From the NCBI RefSeq assembly GCF_016598615.1, contig NZ_CP066831.1, forward strand, positions 1,302,001 to 1,366,000: DNA of 64,000 nt, written 5' to 3'. The stretch is from Streptomyces liliifuscus (GTDB lineage: Bacteria > Actinomycetota > Actinomycetes > Streptomycetales > Streptomycetaceae). Of this stretch, positions 8,521 to 17,170 are shown in pieces. Each line of letters opens with the position of its first letter. Positions within the stretch are counted from its first letter, which is position 1. Position numbers and translations under genes: made by a program. Below the pieces are notes generated by a model. It was not told the origin of the DNA and ran no database searches. It worked only from the letters and a program-made list of their open reading frames with translations.

Positions 8521-9189
8521 TCACCGCTCCCCCGCCCGGACCAGCCCCGTCTCGTACGCCAGCACCACCAGCTGCGCCCGGTCGCGCGCCCGCAGCTTGG
8601 TCATCGCCCGGCTGACGTGGGTCTTCGCGGTCAGCGGGCTCATGATCAGCTGTCGGCCGATCTCCTCGTTGCTCAGTCCGGCCGCGACCAGGGCCATCAC
8701 CTCGCGCTCCCGGTCGGTGAGCGCGGCCAGCCGCTCGGCGCCGGCCGCCTCCGGAGTGCTCAGCCGGGCGAACTCCTCGACGACCGACCGCGTGACCGCC
8801 GGTGCGAGAAGGCTCTGTCCGGCCGCGACCGTACGGATCGCCGCGCGCAGCCCGTCCGGCTCGATGTCCTTCAGCAGAAATCCCGCGGCGCCGTGCCGCA
8901 GTGCCTCGAAGACGTACGCGTCGACCTGGTAGGTGGTGAGCATGATGACCCGTACGCCGTCGAGGGCGGGGTCGGCGGCGATGCGGCGGGTGGCCTCGAT
9001 GCCGTCGACTCCGGGCATCCGGATGTCCATCAGCACCACGTCCGGCCGGGTCAGCCGGACCGCCTCGACGGCCTGCGTCCCGTCGGCCGCCTCCGCGACC
9101 ACCACCAGGTCGTCGGTCAGGTCCAGCAGGGCCCGGAAACCGGCCCGTACGACGGTCTGGTCGTCGGCGAGCACCACGCGCACGGTCAT
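8521..9189 (-). CDS. NarL/FixJ-family response regulator
   Basis: 222 residues. The N-terminal receiver has the acidic pair DD (9-10), phospho-acceptor Asp55 in LMDIRMPG and Lys in FLLKDIEP. The C-terminal LuxR-type HTH begins at LTDREREVMALVAAGLSNEEIG (about residues 155-210). It receives phosphate from the kinase encoded just upstream, whose stop overlaps this ATG by four bases (ATGA). The adjacent ABC exporter on the same strand is the most likely regulated operon, as in many actinobacterial export systems. Confidence 0.93.
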   Translation of the reverse strand: MTVRVVLADDQTVVRAGFRALLDLTDDLVVVAEAADGTQAVEAVRLTRPDVVLMDIRMPGVDGIEATRRIAADPALDGVRVIMLTTYQVDAYVFEALRHGAAGFLLKDIEPDGLRAAIRTVAAGQSLLAPAVTRSVVEEFARLSTPEAAGAERLAALTDREREVMALVAAGLSNEEIGRQLIMSPLTAKTHVSRAMTKLRARDRAQLVVLAYETGLVRAGER

Positions 9190-10415
9190 GGCCGCCCTCC
9201 ACGGTGTGCCTCGGCCGGGAGTACGACCGGGAGCAGGGCCCGTACCCGGAAGCCGCCGCCGGACACCGGGCCGTAGTCGATGCTGCCACCGACCGCGGCG
9301 GCCCGCTCGCGCATGCCGACGAGTCCGAAGCCCGCGGTCGCCGCGGTCTGTGACGGTGGGCCGGGCTTCGCGGGTGGCCCGGTCCGCGGGGGCGGTCCGT
9401 CGTCCACGATCTCCACGCGGAGCCGGTCGCCGTGCCGGGCGACCGAGACCGCCGCGTGGCGTGCGCCGGAGTGCTTGGCGACGTTGGTCAGCGCTTCCTG
9501 CACGATGCGGTAGGCCGCCAGCTCGACCATCGGCGAGAGGCCGTCCGCCGTGCCGTCGTGGCGCAGTGCCGCGGTCACGCCGCTGTCGGTGAACCGGCCG
9601 ACCAGGTCGGGCAGTTGGGCGAGTCCGGGAGCGGGTGCCGTGGAGTCGCGGTCGTGGTCGCGCAGCACGGTGACGGTGGCCCGCAGTTCTCCCACGGCCT
9701 CCTTGCCCGAGTCGCGTACCTGTCGCATCGCCTGCCGGGAGACCTCGGGGCGGGTGTCGAGCGCGTCGAGGGCCACTCCGGCCTGCACCGTCATCGCGGT
9801 CACCGTGTGCGCGACGATGTCGTGCAGTTCGCGGGCGATGCGCAGGCGCTCCTCGTGCACCCGGCGCGCCGCCTCCCGCTCCCGCTCCTCCTCCGCGCGG
9901 ACGGCCCGGGCCGCGTACTCGTCCATCAACTGCCGCCGCGTACGGATGACTTCGCCGAGGAGCAGGGGCACCAGCGGCCAGATCATCTCCAGCATGGGCA
10001 GTCCCTGCGGGTTGGCCACGTCACGCCCCACCCGCAGCGCGACCGCGCCCGAGACGAGGGACGCGACGAGCCCGGTCCAGAGGGTGCGCCGCCGGTCGCC
10101 CAGCACCGCGACGGTGTACAGGGCGACGATCACCGGCAGGTTGAGCAGTTCCCCGATGTGCCCGTGCAGCGCCCAGCCCGCGCAGGCGGCGCCCGTCACC
10201 ATCGCGACCGGGACCGGCCACCGTCGGCGCCACACGAGTGCGGTCAGGGAGACGGCGAGCAGCAGCCAGGTGAGTCCGTCGGCCTGCTGGTAGTCGGGGT
10301 CGTTGGACGCGGCGTCGGACGCCGTGAACAGGCCGACCACGGCGACCACCAGCAGATCCGCGGTCAGCGGCGACAGTGATCGCGCGCGCTCCATCAGGCC
10401 GTCGATGCTCGTCAC
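9186..10415 (-). CDS. Sensor histidine kinase (HisKA_3 / DesK-NarX type)
   Basis: 409 residues from the GTG at 10415. About five hydrophobic helices occupy residues 18-150 with almost no extracytoplasmic loops, so it probably senses a membrane or intramembrane signal. The dimerisation helix carries the phospho-accepting His in ARELHDIVAHTVTAM. The HATPase_c domain follows (EALTNVAKHSGA as N box; GFGLVGMRERAAAVGG as G2 box). It overlaps the response regulator gene by 4 nt. A TACGGT hexamer nine bases upstream of the GTG suggests a leaderless mRNA (inference). Confidence 0.92.
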   Translation of the reverse strand: MTSIDGLMERARSLSPLTADLLVVAVVGLFTASDAASNDPDYQQADGLTWLLLAVSLTALVWRRRWPVPVAMVTGAACAGWALHGHIGELLNLPVIVALYTVAVLGDRRRTLWTGLVASLVSGAVALRVGRDVANPQGLPMLEMIWPLVPLLLGEVIRTRRQLMDEYAARAVRAEEEREREAARRVHEERLRIARELHDIVAHTVTAMTVQAGVALDALDTRPEVSRQAMRQVRDSGKEAVGELRATVTVLRDHDRDSTAPAPGLAQLPDLVGRFTDSGVTAALRHDGTADGLSPMVELAAYRIVQEALTNVAKHSGARHAAVSVARHGDRLRVEIVDDGPPPRTGPPAKPGPPSQTAATAGFGLVGMRERAAAVGGSIDYGPVSGGGFRVRALLPVVLPAEAHRGGRP

Positions 10416-10494
10416 GTCATCACCGTATGGGCCGGATCATCGCGGCGCATACGCCACCGGGAGTAGCCCGCCGGACCGGTCCGGCCCACGGCCC

Positions 10495-11277
10495 CTAGGA
10501 CCTGCGGCGGGGCTTTCCGCGCTTCGCTCCCTTGGGGGCGCCGGAGCCGGTCCGTGGGTTCCTGCCGGTCGGCTTGCCCGTCGCCTTGCCCGCGGCCGGT
10601 TTCCGACGCGCGGCACTTTTGTCCCCCTTGTCGGAGCCCTTGCTCTTCGGCTCGGGCTGGGACGCGGAACGGCCCCGGGTGCTGTTGACGGTCCGGCCGC
10701 GGACGATGCCGATGAAGTCCTCGACCAGCTCCGTGGTCCGGTCCTCGGGCCAGGACAGGGCGACGCGCGACTCGGGGGCGTCGGTGACCGGCCGGTAGGT
10801 GAGGTCCTTGCGGTGGTGCAGGCGGGCGAGCGACTGCGGGACGATCAGGAGTCCCACGCCCGCCGCCACGAGTTCGATCGCGTCCTCCGTCGTCGCGGGG
10901 CGCTCGATCGCGGGCCGGCCGGGCAGCTGCTCCCAGTCGAGGGTGTCGTCGAGGGGGTGCAGCACGATGTCGTCCGCCAGGTCCTCGGCGGTCACCTCGT
11001 CGACGGCCGCCACGACGTGGTCCTTCGGGACCACGACCACGGTCGTCTCGGTGTACAGGGGGATCGCGCTGAGGTCCGTGCGGTCGACCGGCAGTCGTAC
11101 GAATCCCGCGTCGGCGTCGCCGCCCCGCAGCACGTCGAAGACCTCGGCGACGGAGACCGCGAGGAGGGTGAGGGGGACGTCGGGCAGCCGCTCGTTCCAG
11201 ATCCGCACCCACTTGCTGGGCGTCACTCCCGGGACATACGCGAGCCGGAACGAGGGGGAATCTTCCGAGCCTGTCAC
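10495..11277 (-). CDS. LysR-type substrate-binding domain protein lacking the HTH, with basic tail
   Basis: 260 residues. Residues about 8-195 match the effector-binding (periplasmic-binding-protein-like) half of LysR regulators: FRLAYVPGVTPSKWVRIWNE, then VPLTLLAVSVAEVFDVLRGG and VAAGVGLLIVPQSLARL. There is no N-terminal winged helix, and no frame upstream could supply one. The last ~70 residues are extremely rich in Lys, Arg, Ser, Gly and Pro (KSKGSDKGDKSAARRKPAAG), like a nucleic-acid-binding tail. The gene is divergent from the DUF5997 gene with only 58 nt between starts. The role is unknown; it may act as a small-molecule sensor that binds DNA through the tail (inference). Confidence 0.78.
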   Translation of the reverse strand: MTGSEDSPSFRLAYVPGVTPSKWVRIWNERLPDVPLTLLAVSVAEVFDVLRGGDADAGFVRLPVDRTDLSAIPLYTETTVVVVPKDHVVAAVDEVTAEDLADDIVLHPLDDTLDWEQLPGRPAIERPATTEDAIELVAAGVGLLIVPQSLARLHHRKDLTYRPVTDAPESRVALSWPEDRTTELVEDFIGIVRGRTVNSTRGRSASQPEPKSKGSDKGDKSAARRKPAAGKATGKPTGRNPRTGSGAPKGAKRGKPRRRS

Positions 11278-11335
11278 CTGGCCAGGTTACCCGGCGTGGT
11301 CGGCGGTGGTTCACATGCTCGATACCCTGGGCAGC

Positions 11336-11740
11336 ATGACGTCGCACCAGAACACCCAGACGATGAAGCCCGCGACCGCGGCCAAGAAACTGGGTGTGTA
11401 CCTCGAGGCCACCCCCGCCGAGTTCCAGGAGGGTGTCGTCTCGCGATCCGAGCTCACCGCGCTGCAGGCCGATCCCCCGCAGTGGCTGCAGGACCTGCGA
11501 CGCGACGGCCCGCACCCCCGTCCGGTCGTCGCGGCGAAGCTCGGCGTGTCCATCGCGGGGCTCGCGCGCGGCGGTGTCACGGAGGCTCTCACCACGGAGC
11601 AGATCGAGGCGCTGAAGGACGAGGGTCCCGAGTGGCTCCAGAAGGAGCGTGCCACCCAGGCCGAGGTCCGCAAGGAAGCGGTCCGCATCAAGGAGAAGAA
11701 GGCGGAGCGCGACGACAAGGGCGACCAGTCGCGCAAGTAG
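11336..11740 (+). CDS. DUF5997 family protein
   Basis: 134 residues from the ATG at 11336 (MTSHQNTQTMKPATAAKKLG). A longer in-frame ATG at 11315 exists. TACCCT ends about 7 nt before the chosen start, so a leaderless transcript is likely. The protein is small, soluble and charged with two short helical motifs: KKLGVYLEATPAEFQ and AAKLGVSIAGLARGG, which look like a repeated fold. It ends in a lysine-rich helix (RIKEKKAERDDKGDQSRK). The family is conserved in actinomycetes, often beside the LysR-domain protein seen here. Function is unknown. Confidence 0.8.
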   Translation: MTSHQNTQTMKPATAAKKLGVYLEATPAEFQEGVVSRSELTALQADPPQWLQDLRRDGPHPRPVVAAKLGVSIAGLARGGVTEALTTEQIEALKDEGPEWLQKERATQAEVRKEAVRIKEKKAERDDKGDQSRK

Positions 11741-11802
11741 CCGTCCTGGGGCCGCCCCGGTGTTCCCCGGACCGCCGCGGCGCGCTGTGGAAGACTCGAC
11801 CC

Positions 11803-12513
11803 GTGATCATCGAACGCGCGTACGCACACGTGGCTTCGTACGACGAGAACGCCTGGCCCTGGTCCGTGCCCTGTGTGCGCGGGCTGCTGGCGGACGGAAT
11901 ACGGTTCAAGGCACCGGTGACCTTTGTCGTCGGTGAGAACGGCTCGGGCAAGTCGACCCTGGTCGAGGCGCTGGCCGAGGGCTTCGGTCTGGACTCCTGG
12001 GGCGGCTCGCACGACTGGCGGTACGCGAGTCACCGGGCCAAGTCCGAGCTCGGCAAGCGCATCCGCTTCGACGCGGCGGCAGCGCGCGGGCGGCGCATGC
12101 TCGGCAGCTGGTCGGCCCGCAAGGGGTTCTTCCTGCGGGCGGAGACGGCGATGGACGCGCTGGACCGGGAAGGGTTCGCGCCGGATTCGGTCAGTCACGG
12201 CGAGGGCTTCCTCGCGGCGTTCCGCGGGAAGTTCCTGGAGCCCGGGCTGTATGTGCTGGACGAGCCGGAGGCGGCCCTGTCGTTCGGCTCGTGCCTCGAA
12301 CTGCTGGGCCATTTGGACCAGTTGACCAAGCAGGGCGGGCAGGTCGTGTGCGCCACGCACTCGCCGCTGCTGACCGCGATGCCGGGTGCGGACATCATCG
12401 AGGTCGGCGACCACGGGATGCGCCGGGTGGCCTGGCAGGAACTTGCCCTGGTCGACCACTGGCGCCGCTATCTCGCCGATCCGCACGCCTATCTCCGGCA
12501 CATCCTCGGCTGA
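11803..12513 (+). CDS. AAA family ATPase (ABC/RecF-like small ATPase)
   Basis: 236 residues from the GTG at 11803 (VIIERAYAHVASYDEN). Motifs: Walker A VVGENGSGKSTLVEALAEG (about residues 42-60), Walker B LYVLDEPEAALSF, then VCATHSPLLTAMPGADIIEV as the H-loop region. The size and the DEPEAAL motif fit the small YbbA/RecF-like family (PF13304/PF13476) found as single genes in actinomycetes. These are cytoplasmic, with no transporter partner here, so DNA- or protein-linked functions are more likely than transport. Substrate unknown. It lies 62 nt after the DUF5997 gene on the same strand. Confidence 0.85.
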   Translation: MIIERAYAHVASYDENAWPWSVPCVRGLLADGIRFKAPVTFVVGENGSGKSTLVEALAEGFGLDSWGGSHDWRYASHRAKSELGKRIRFDAAAARGRRMLGSWSARKGFFLRAETAMDALDREGFAPDSVSHGEGFLAAFRGKFLEPGLYVLDEPEAALSFGSCLELLGHLDQLTKQGGQVVCATHSPLLTAMPGADIIEVGDHGMRRVAWQELALVDHWRRYLADPHAYLRHILG

Positions 12514-12639
12514 GGCCGGCCCCGGACCGAGGGCAACAGGCGCGAACGCCCCCGCGAACGCCGCCCCCAGTGATCGCCTGCCAGAATGGCGAGCAGCGCA
12601 GGCGTTCGACAGAACCCGCCCGGACGATGGAGGAGCCCC

Positions 12640-13668
12640 GTGCCGCTGCCCTCACAACCGTTGCGGAAGCTGGGCTTCTTGACCATCGGGTTGTTCGACG
12701 AGGCCGACCCCCTCAAGGGCCACGAGTCCACGCTGGAGATCATCCAGCTCGGTGAGCGACTGGGCTTCGACAGCGCCTGGCTGCGCCACCGCCATCTCCA
12801 GTACGGCATCTCCTCCCCCGTGGCCGTCCTGGCCGCGGCCTCGCAGCGCACCACCCGTATCGAGCTCGGCACCGCGGTCATCCCGCTGGGCTGGGAGAAC
12901 CCGCTGCGGCTGGCCGAGGACCTGGCCACGGTCGACATCCTGTCCGGCGGCCGGCTCAATCCCGGCATCAGCGTCGGCCCACCGATGCACTACGACCAGG
13001 TCAAGCAGGCGCTGTATCCGGACACCGCCGACGCGGAGGACTTCGGGTACGACCGGGTGGCGCGGCTGCTGGACTTCGTACGCGGCAAACCGGCCACCGA
13101 CTTCAGCGGTGTCGAGGGCTTCGAGGTGTTCTCCGACCGAGTCCAGCCGCACGCGCCGGGACTCGGCCGCCGCCTCTGGTACGGCGGTGGCAGCCTGCGG
13201 TCGGCCCAGTGGGCCGGTGAGCACGCGATGAACTTCCTGACCAGCAGCGTCGTCAAGGCGGAGGAGTCCGAGGACTTCGCCGAGGTGCAGCTGTCCCACG
13301 TACGCGCCTTCCGTGCCCATCACCCCGACGGCGACCGTGCCCGGGTCTCCCAGGGGCTCGTCGTCATCCCGACCGACAGCGCCTCACCGGAGCAGCGCGC
13401 GAAGTACGAGGCGTACGCCGAGAAGCGGCTGCCGCGGACCGCCGTGCCGCAGGGGCCCGCCCGTCTGATGTTCGCGCCGGACCTCGTCGGCACCTCCGCG
13501 GAGATCGCCGAACGGCTCTACGCGCACGCGGCGTTCCGGGAGATCGACGAGGTGGCGTTCGCGCTGCCGTTCACCTTCGAGCACGACGACTACGTCCAGA
13601 TCCTCACCGACATCGCCACCCGGCTCGGCCCGGCGCTCGGCCGGCAGGCGCCGGCTCAGCACGGCTAG
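12640..13668 (+). CDS. LLM-class (luciferase-like) flavin-dependent oxidoreductase
   Basis: 342 residues from the GTG at 12640, with GGAGGAG 5 nt upstream; a longer in-frame ATG at 12586 lacks a ribosome-binding site. The TIM-barrel pattern of bacterial luciferase-like monooxygenases is clear: KLGFLTIGLFDEADP, SAWLRHRHLQYGISSPVAVL, RIELGTAVIPLGWENPLRLAEDLATVDILSGGRL in segments, and WYGGGSLRSAQWAGEHAMNF. Such enzymes use FMNH2 or F420 and oxygen on diverse small substrates. The substrate is not predictable. It appears to be a single-gene unit. Confidence 0.87.
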   Translation: MPLPSQPLRKLGFLTIGLFDEADPLKGHESTLEIIQLGERLGFDSAWLRHRHLQYGISSPVAVLAAASQRTTRIELGTAVIPLGWENPLRLAEDLATVDILSGGRLNPGISVGPPMHYDQVKQALYPDTADAEDFGYDRVARLLDFVRGKPATDFSGVEGFEVFSDRVQPHAPGLGRRLWYGGGSLRSAQWAGEHAMNFLTSSVVKAEESEDFAEVQLSHVRAFRAHHPDGDRARVSQGLVVIPTDSASPEQRAKYEAYAEKRLPRTAVPQGPARLMFAPDLVGTSAEIAERLYAHAAFREIDEVAFALPFTFEHDDYVQILTDIATRLGPALGRQAPAQHG

Positions 13669-13713
13669 AGGGCCCGTCGGCCCCGTTCGCCCCCGTCACC
13701 TTGTTCGGCGGTG

Positions 13714-14022
13714 TCAGTCGCTGACCTTGCTGCGCGCCTGGTACAGCAGGTCTCCGTACGCGGGGTGGCGGGCGATCCAGCCCGCGTAGAAGGGGCAGGT
13801 GGCCAGCACCCGCAGGCCCGCGGCACGTGCCTCGTCCAGGGAGGCCCTGACCAGCGCGGATCCGACGCCCTTGCCCTCGCACTCCGGGCTCACCTCGGTG
13901 TGGACGAAGGCGATCAGCTCGTCGGTACGGATGTACTGCGCGAAGCCGGCGACCGTCGACGCTCCGTCGATCCGGGCCTCGTAGCGACGCGCCTCGGCCA
14001 CGTCACTGATCTCGATCGCCAT
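13714..14022 (-). CDS. Small GNAT-type N-acetyltransferase (NATD1/YjdJ-like)
   Basis: 102 residues, the compact single-domain length of the PF14542 family. The acetyl-CoA-binding segment SPECEGKGVGSALVRASLDEARAAG in two parts (about residues 46-70) shows the Q/ExGxG/A pattern. It ends with CPFYAGWIARHPAYGDLL, the typical C-terminal motif. The acceptor substrate of this family is unknown. GGAGG precedes the ATG at 14022. It converges with the oxidoreductase gene. Confidence 0.88.
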   Translation of the reverse strand: MAIEISDVAEARRYEARIDGASTVAGFAQYIRTDELIAFVHTEVSPECEGKGVGSALVRASLDEARAAGLRVLATCPFYAGWIARHPAYGDLLYQARSKVSD

Positions 14023-14184
14023 GTCTCCTCCTTGAACCCGTTGAGCCGGTGCACGACACTAACCCACAGTGGCCAAAACCCGTACGGTCCGCCCGAGTTG
14101 CCCTCCGGAGCGCAGACGCGCGGGCGGATCATTCGGCTAAGTTGACGTTCGATTGCCGAACAACGATCCGCAGGAGGCCCTCTC

Positions 14185-14994
14185 GTGACAGACCACGAAC
14201 CCGAACTCGCCGCAGCTGCCGAGATACGGGCCCGGATCGACACGGACAAGCCGCACTCCGCTCGTTTCTGGAACTACTTCGTGGGCGGCAAGGACCACTA
14301 CGAGGTGGACCGTGAGATCGGGGACCACATCAAGGAGATCTTCCCCGGTCTCGTCGATGTGGCGCTCACGAGCCGCCACTTCCTCGGACGCGCTGTCACG
14401 CACCTCGCCGGCGAGCAGGGCATCCGCCAGTTCCTGGACATCGGCACCGGTCTGCCGACCGCCGACAACACCCACGAGGTCGCCCAGCGCGTGGCCCCGG
14501 ACGCGCGCATCGTGTACGTCGACAACGACCCGCTGGTCCTCGCCCACGCCCGTGCCCTGCTCACCAGCACGCCCGAGGGCGAGACGGCGTACCTCGACGC
14601 CAATCTGTACGAGCCGGAGGCCGTCCTCAAGGCCGCGGCGCACACCCTGGACCTCTCCAAGCCCGTCGCCCTGATGATCCTCAACACACTCGGCCATGTC
14701 GCCGAGTACGGCCAGGCCCGGGATCTGGTCTCGCGCCTCATGTCCGGTCTGCCGTCGGGCAGTTACCTGGTGATCAGCGACAGCACCGCCACCAGCGAGG
14801 GCATGATCGCCGCGTCGGACGCGTACAACTCCAGTGGCGCCGTCCCGTACTACGTGCGCGGCGTCGACGAGATCGCCGGGTTCTTCGACGGGCTCGATCT
14901 GGTCGAACCCGGCGTCGTGCAGGTCACCCAGTGGCGTCCGGAGGCCGCCGGTTCTGTGGTCGACGCCTACGGAGGGGTCGGCCGCAAGCCGTAG
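14185..14994 (+). CDS. PF04672-type SAM-dependent methyltransferase (first paralog)
   Basis: 269 residues from the GTG at 14185 (AGGAGG upstream). It starts with the family hallmark PHSARFWNYFVGGKDHYEVDRE in two parts (about 23-44). The SAM-binding loop is FLDIGTGLPTADN (83-95), then RIVYVDNDPLVLAHARALL. It ends with WRPEAAG and YGGVGRKP, as usual. This family is greatly expanded in Streptomyces, but no substrate is established. A second copy at 49595-50404 shares most of these motifs. The gene stands alone and is closed by a hairpin. Confidence 0.9.
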   Translation: MTDHEPELAAAAEIRARIDTDKPHSARFWNYFVGGKDHYEVDREIGDHIKEIFPGLVDVALTSRHFLGRAVTHLAGEQGIRQFLDIGTGLPTADNTHEVAQRVAPDARIVYVDNDPLVLAHARALLTSTPEGETAYLDANLYEPEAVLKAAAHTLDLSKPVALMILNTLGHVAEYGQARDLVSRLMSGLPSGSYLVISDSTATSEGMIAASDAYNSSGAVPYYVRGVDEIAGFFDGLDLVEPGVVQVTQWRPEAAGSVVDAYGGVGRKP

Positions 14995-15008
14995 CGTGAC
15001 GTCGCGGT

Positions 15009-15032
15009 CGGGCCCGTCCTCGGACGGGCCCG
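15009..15032. terminator. Bidirectional hairpin terminator
   Basis: CGGGCCCGTCC (15009-15019) pairs perfectly with 15022-15032 around a 2-nt centre. It lies between the convergent methyltransferase and VOC genes. Confidence 0.75.
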
Positions 15033-15065
15033 CCTCGCCCGTACGGCTCGGGTGCGCATCCACGC

Positions 15066-15863
15066 TCAGGACACGTCGGTCACCTTCGGCATCTCGCCCT
15101 CGGTCGTGGTGATGTCGATCACCGAGAACAACGCTCCCTGGGGGTCACTGAGCGCCGCGAACCGCCCGAAGGGGCTGCTCATGGGGCCGAACCGCAGGGT
15201 CGCGCCACGTTCGGTGGCCTTCGCCACGGCGGCGTCGCAGTCCTCGACCGTGAAGTAGACGTTGACGTAGGACGGCACCTCGGGCGGGAACTCGTCCGTC
15301 ATCCTCATCCGGCCCAGAACCGTCTCCTCGCCGAGGTTGAAGAGCCTGAAGTCGATCGCGTCGTCCTCCATCTGCTGTGCGCGGTAGGGGAAGACGGCGG
15401 TGAAGAAGGGATCCGCCTTCTCGGGCTCCCTGGTGAAGACCTCGCCCCAGCAGTAGGCACCCGGCACCGCCGTCGCCTCGAAGCCCTCGTGGACGCCGGC
15501 CTGCCACACACCGAAGACGGCGCCGCTCGGCTCCTGGGCCAGCAGCATGGTGCCGAAGTCGCCGACCTGCATCGGTTCCATCAGGACCTGGCCGCCGTTG
15601 GCACGTACCTTCTCGGCGGTGGCGGCGGCATCGGGCGACGCGAGGTACAGACACCACGCCGACTGGCCCTCCGTGCCGGGCATGGGCGGTACGACGGCGG
15701 CCACCGCCTTGCCGTTCGCGTAGGCCTGCGTGTAGTTCCCGAACTCCGACGACGCCTCGCCGAACGTCCACCCCAGCACGTCACCGTAGAAGCTCTTGGC
15801 ACCCTCGACATCGCTGAACGCGGCGTCGGCCCAGCACGGCGTTCCCTCAGGTTGTACGGCCAT
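15066..15863 (-). CDS. VOC-family protein with two glyoxalase/bleomycin-resistance domains
   Basis: 265 residues forming a tandem of two VOC modules. The first is about 8-122 (PCWADAAFSDVEGAKSFYGD to DPSGAVFGVWQ-like end). The second is about 135-258 (GAYCWGEVFTREPEKADPFF to LSDPQGALFSVID). This is the 27-kDa-antigen-like arrangement common in actinomycetes. VOC folds bind divalent metals and catalyse isomerisation, dioxygenation or sequester antibiotics. Metal ligands are not obvious here, so a binding role is as likely as catalysis. GAGGGAG precedes the ATG at 15863. Confidence 0.85.
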   Translation of the reverse strand: MAVQPEGTPCWADAAFSDVEGAKSFYGDVLGWTFGEASSEFGNYTQAYANGKAVAAVVPPMPGTEGQSAWCLYLASPDAAATAEKVRANGGQVLMEPMQVGDFGTMLLAQEPSGAVFGVWQAGVHEGFEATAVPGAYCWGEVFTREPEKADPFFTAVFPYRAQQMEDDAIDFRLFNLGEETVLGRMRMTDEFPPEVPSYVNVYFTVEDCDAAVAKATERGATLRFGPMSSPFGRFAALSDPQGALFSVIDITTTEGEMPKVTDVS

Positions 15864-16050
15864 GGCACTGACTCCCTCGTCATTGAAGGCTCTGGCTTGT
15901 CACGCTAGCCAGCCATCGACGGACGCGCGCGGTGAACAGCACGAGACACGTGACGCAGGTCACTTTTGTACGCCGATGATGTTCCGTGACCGCCTCGGTC
16001 CAACACTGCGACACCACTCGAAGCAGCAGACCAGAGGATGGGACACCGAC

Positions 16051-16263
16051 ATGACCGAGACCGTGAAAGGGCCCGCGAGCTACTTCCCCTCCATCGAGAA
16101 GAAGTACGGCCGTCCCATAGCCGAGTGGAAGGGCCTCATCCGCTCCTCGCCCCTCACCAAGCACATGGAACTCGTGGCCTGGCTCAAAGCCGAGCACGGC
16201 ATGGGTCACGGCCACGCCAACGCCCTCGTCGCGCACACACTCGCCGAGGACAGCGGCAGGTGA
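16051..16263 (+). CDS. DUF4287 small protein
   Basis: 70 residues from the ATG at 16051. The whole protein is the DUF4287 signature: YFPSIEKKYGRPIAEWKGLI, then ELVAWLKAEHGMGHGHANAL. It is a compact helical domain often placed before DUF5655 in other proteins; here it is stand-alone. Cytoplasmic, function unknown. It is divergent from the VOC gene. Confidence 0.85.
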   Translation: MTETVKGPASYFPSIEKKYGRPIAEWKGLIRSSPLTKHMELVAWLKAEHGMGHGHANALVAHTLAEDSGR

Positions 16264-16345
16264 TCCACCGGAAAGAAATGCGTTGCGGGCCATGAGAGAG
16301 CCTCCGCAGACTCGTCGATGAGGGAGCCCGAGACGAGGAGGCGCC

Positions 16346-16894
16346 ATGCCGGTCACGGAGACACACGCAGGTGCCCTTGTGCGTGCGCTGGGCAGTGAGC
16401 CCAGGCGGCCGGCGGCCTTCCGTGAGCTGATGAGGCTGGGCTCCGCCGCTGTGCCCGCCGTCCGGCGGGGCCTGGCCCACCCCGAAGCCCTGGTACGGGA
16501 GCAGTGCTGCCGACTGCTGGACAGTCTGTTCGTGACCGAGGCGCTGGACGATCTGATCGCCATGCTCGACGACCCCAGCCCCCGGGTGCGGATCGCCGCG
16601 GTGCACGCGCTGGCCTGCGACCGGTGCAAGAGCGACGCCTGCCGCCCCGACCGGGCCGTGGTGCTGCCCCGGGGGATCCGGTTGCTGAGCCGGGATCCGG
16701 ACGCCCACGTGCGCAACTTCGCCGCCGAACTCGTCGGACTGTCGGTGCACACCCACGCGGAGGCGGTCGCCGCCCTGGTCCGGGCCCGGGACAACGATCC
16801 GTCGCCCGCTGTCCGGAAGAAGGCGGGCTGGTACGCGCCGGGTGGACCCATCCACCTCAGGACCGCACCGCGACCGGCCCGCAGGCCTCGCTGA
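16346..16894 (+). CDS. HEAT-repeat protein with a cysteine cluster
   Basis: 182 residues with GAGGAGGCGCC before the ATG. Four or five HEAT-like helical pairs are visible: AAVPAVRRGLAHPEALVREQC, then DDLIAMLDDPSPRVRIAAVHAL, RLLSRDPDAHVRNFAAELVG and VRARDNDPSPAVRKKAGWY. Such scaffolds mediate protein-protein contacts. Cys91, Cys94 and Cys99 sit in CDRCKSDACRPD between repeats, with another CC at 54-55; this could bind a metal. No enzymatic motif. It ends before a hairpin at 16935. Function unknown. Confidence 0.8.
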   Translation: MPVTETHAGALVRALGSEPRRPAAFRELMRLGSAAVPAVRRGLAHPEALVREQCCRLLDSLFVTEALDDLIAMLDDPSPRVRIAAVHALACDRCKSDACRPDRAVVLPRGIRLLSRDPDAHVRNFAAELVGLSVHTHAEAVAALVRARDNDPSPAVRKKAGWYAPGGPIHLRTAPRPARRPR

Positions 16895-16934
16895 CCGCGA
16901 GAATCGCGGTCTGGCCGTTTTTGGACCCGTCGGG

Positions 16935-16959
16935 ACCGCTCTCGACTGACGGGAGCGGT
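16935..16959 (+). terminator. Hairpin terminator after the HEAT-repeat gene
   Basis: ACCGCTCTCG (16935-16944) pairs with CGGGAGCGGT (16950-16959), 10 bp with one wobble, around a 5-nt loop. The rest of 16895-17170 holds no recognisable gene. Confidence 0.5.
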
Positions 16960-17170
16960 ATCCGTGACCGGTTGTGACCCATGTTCCGGCACGGGCTGGT
17001 GCGGCGTCATTCGCTCCCCGCGCCGCACGCGCCCGCGCCGGAACTCCCCCGGGCGGCTCCCCCTTGAACCGTGGGTGCCTACTGTTCTACCTTCGCCACA
17101 TGGTCGGGGCATCAACGCCCGCTCACCAGCGACACAACGTGCGGGCGGCAGTTGGGCCGGGTGATGACGA

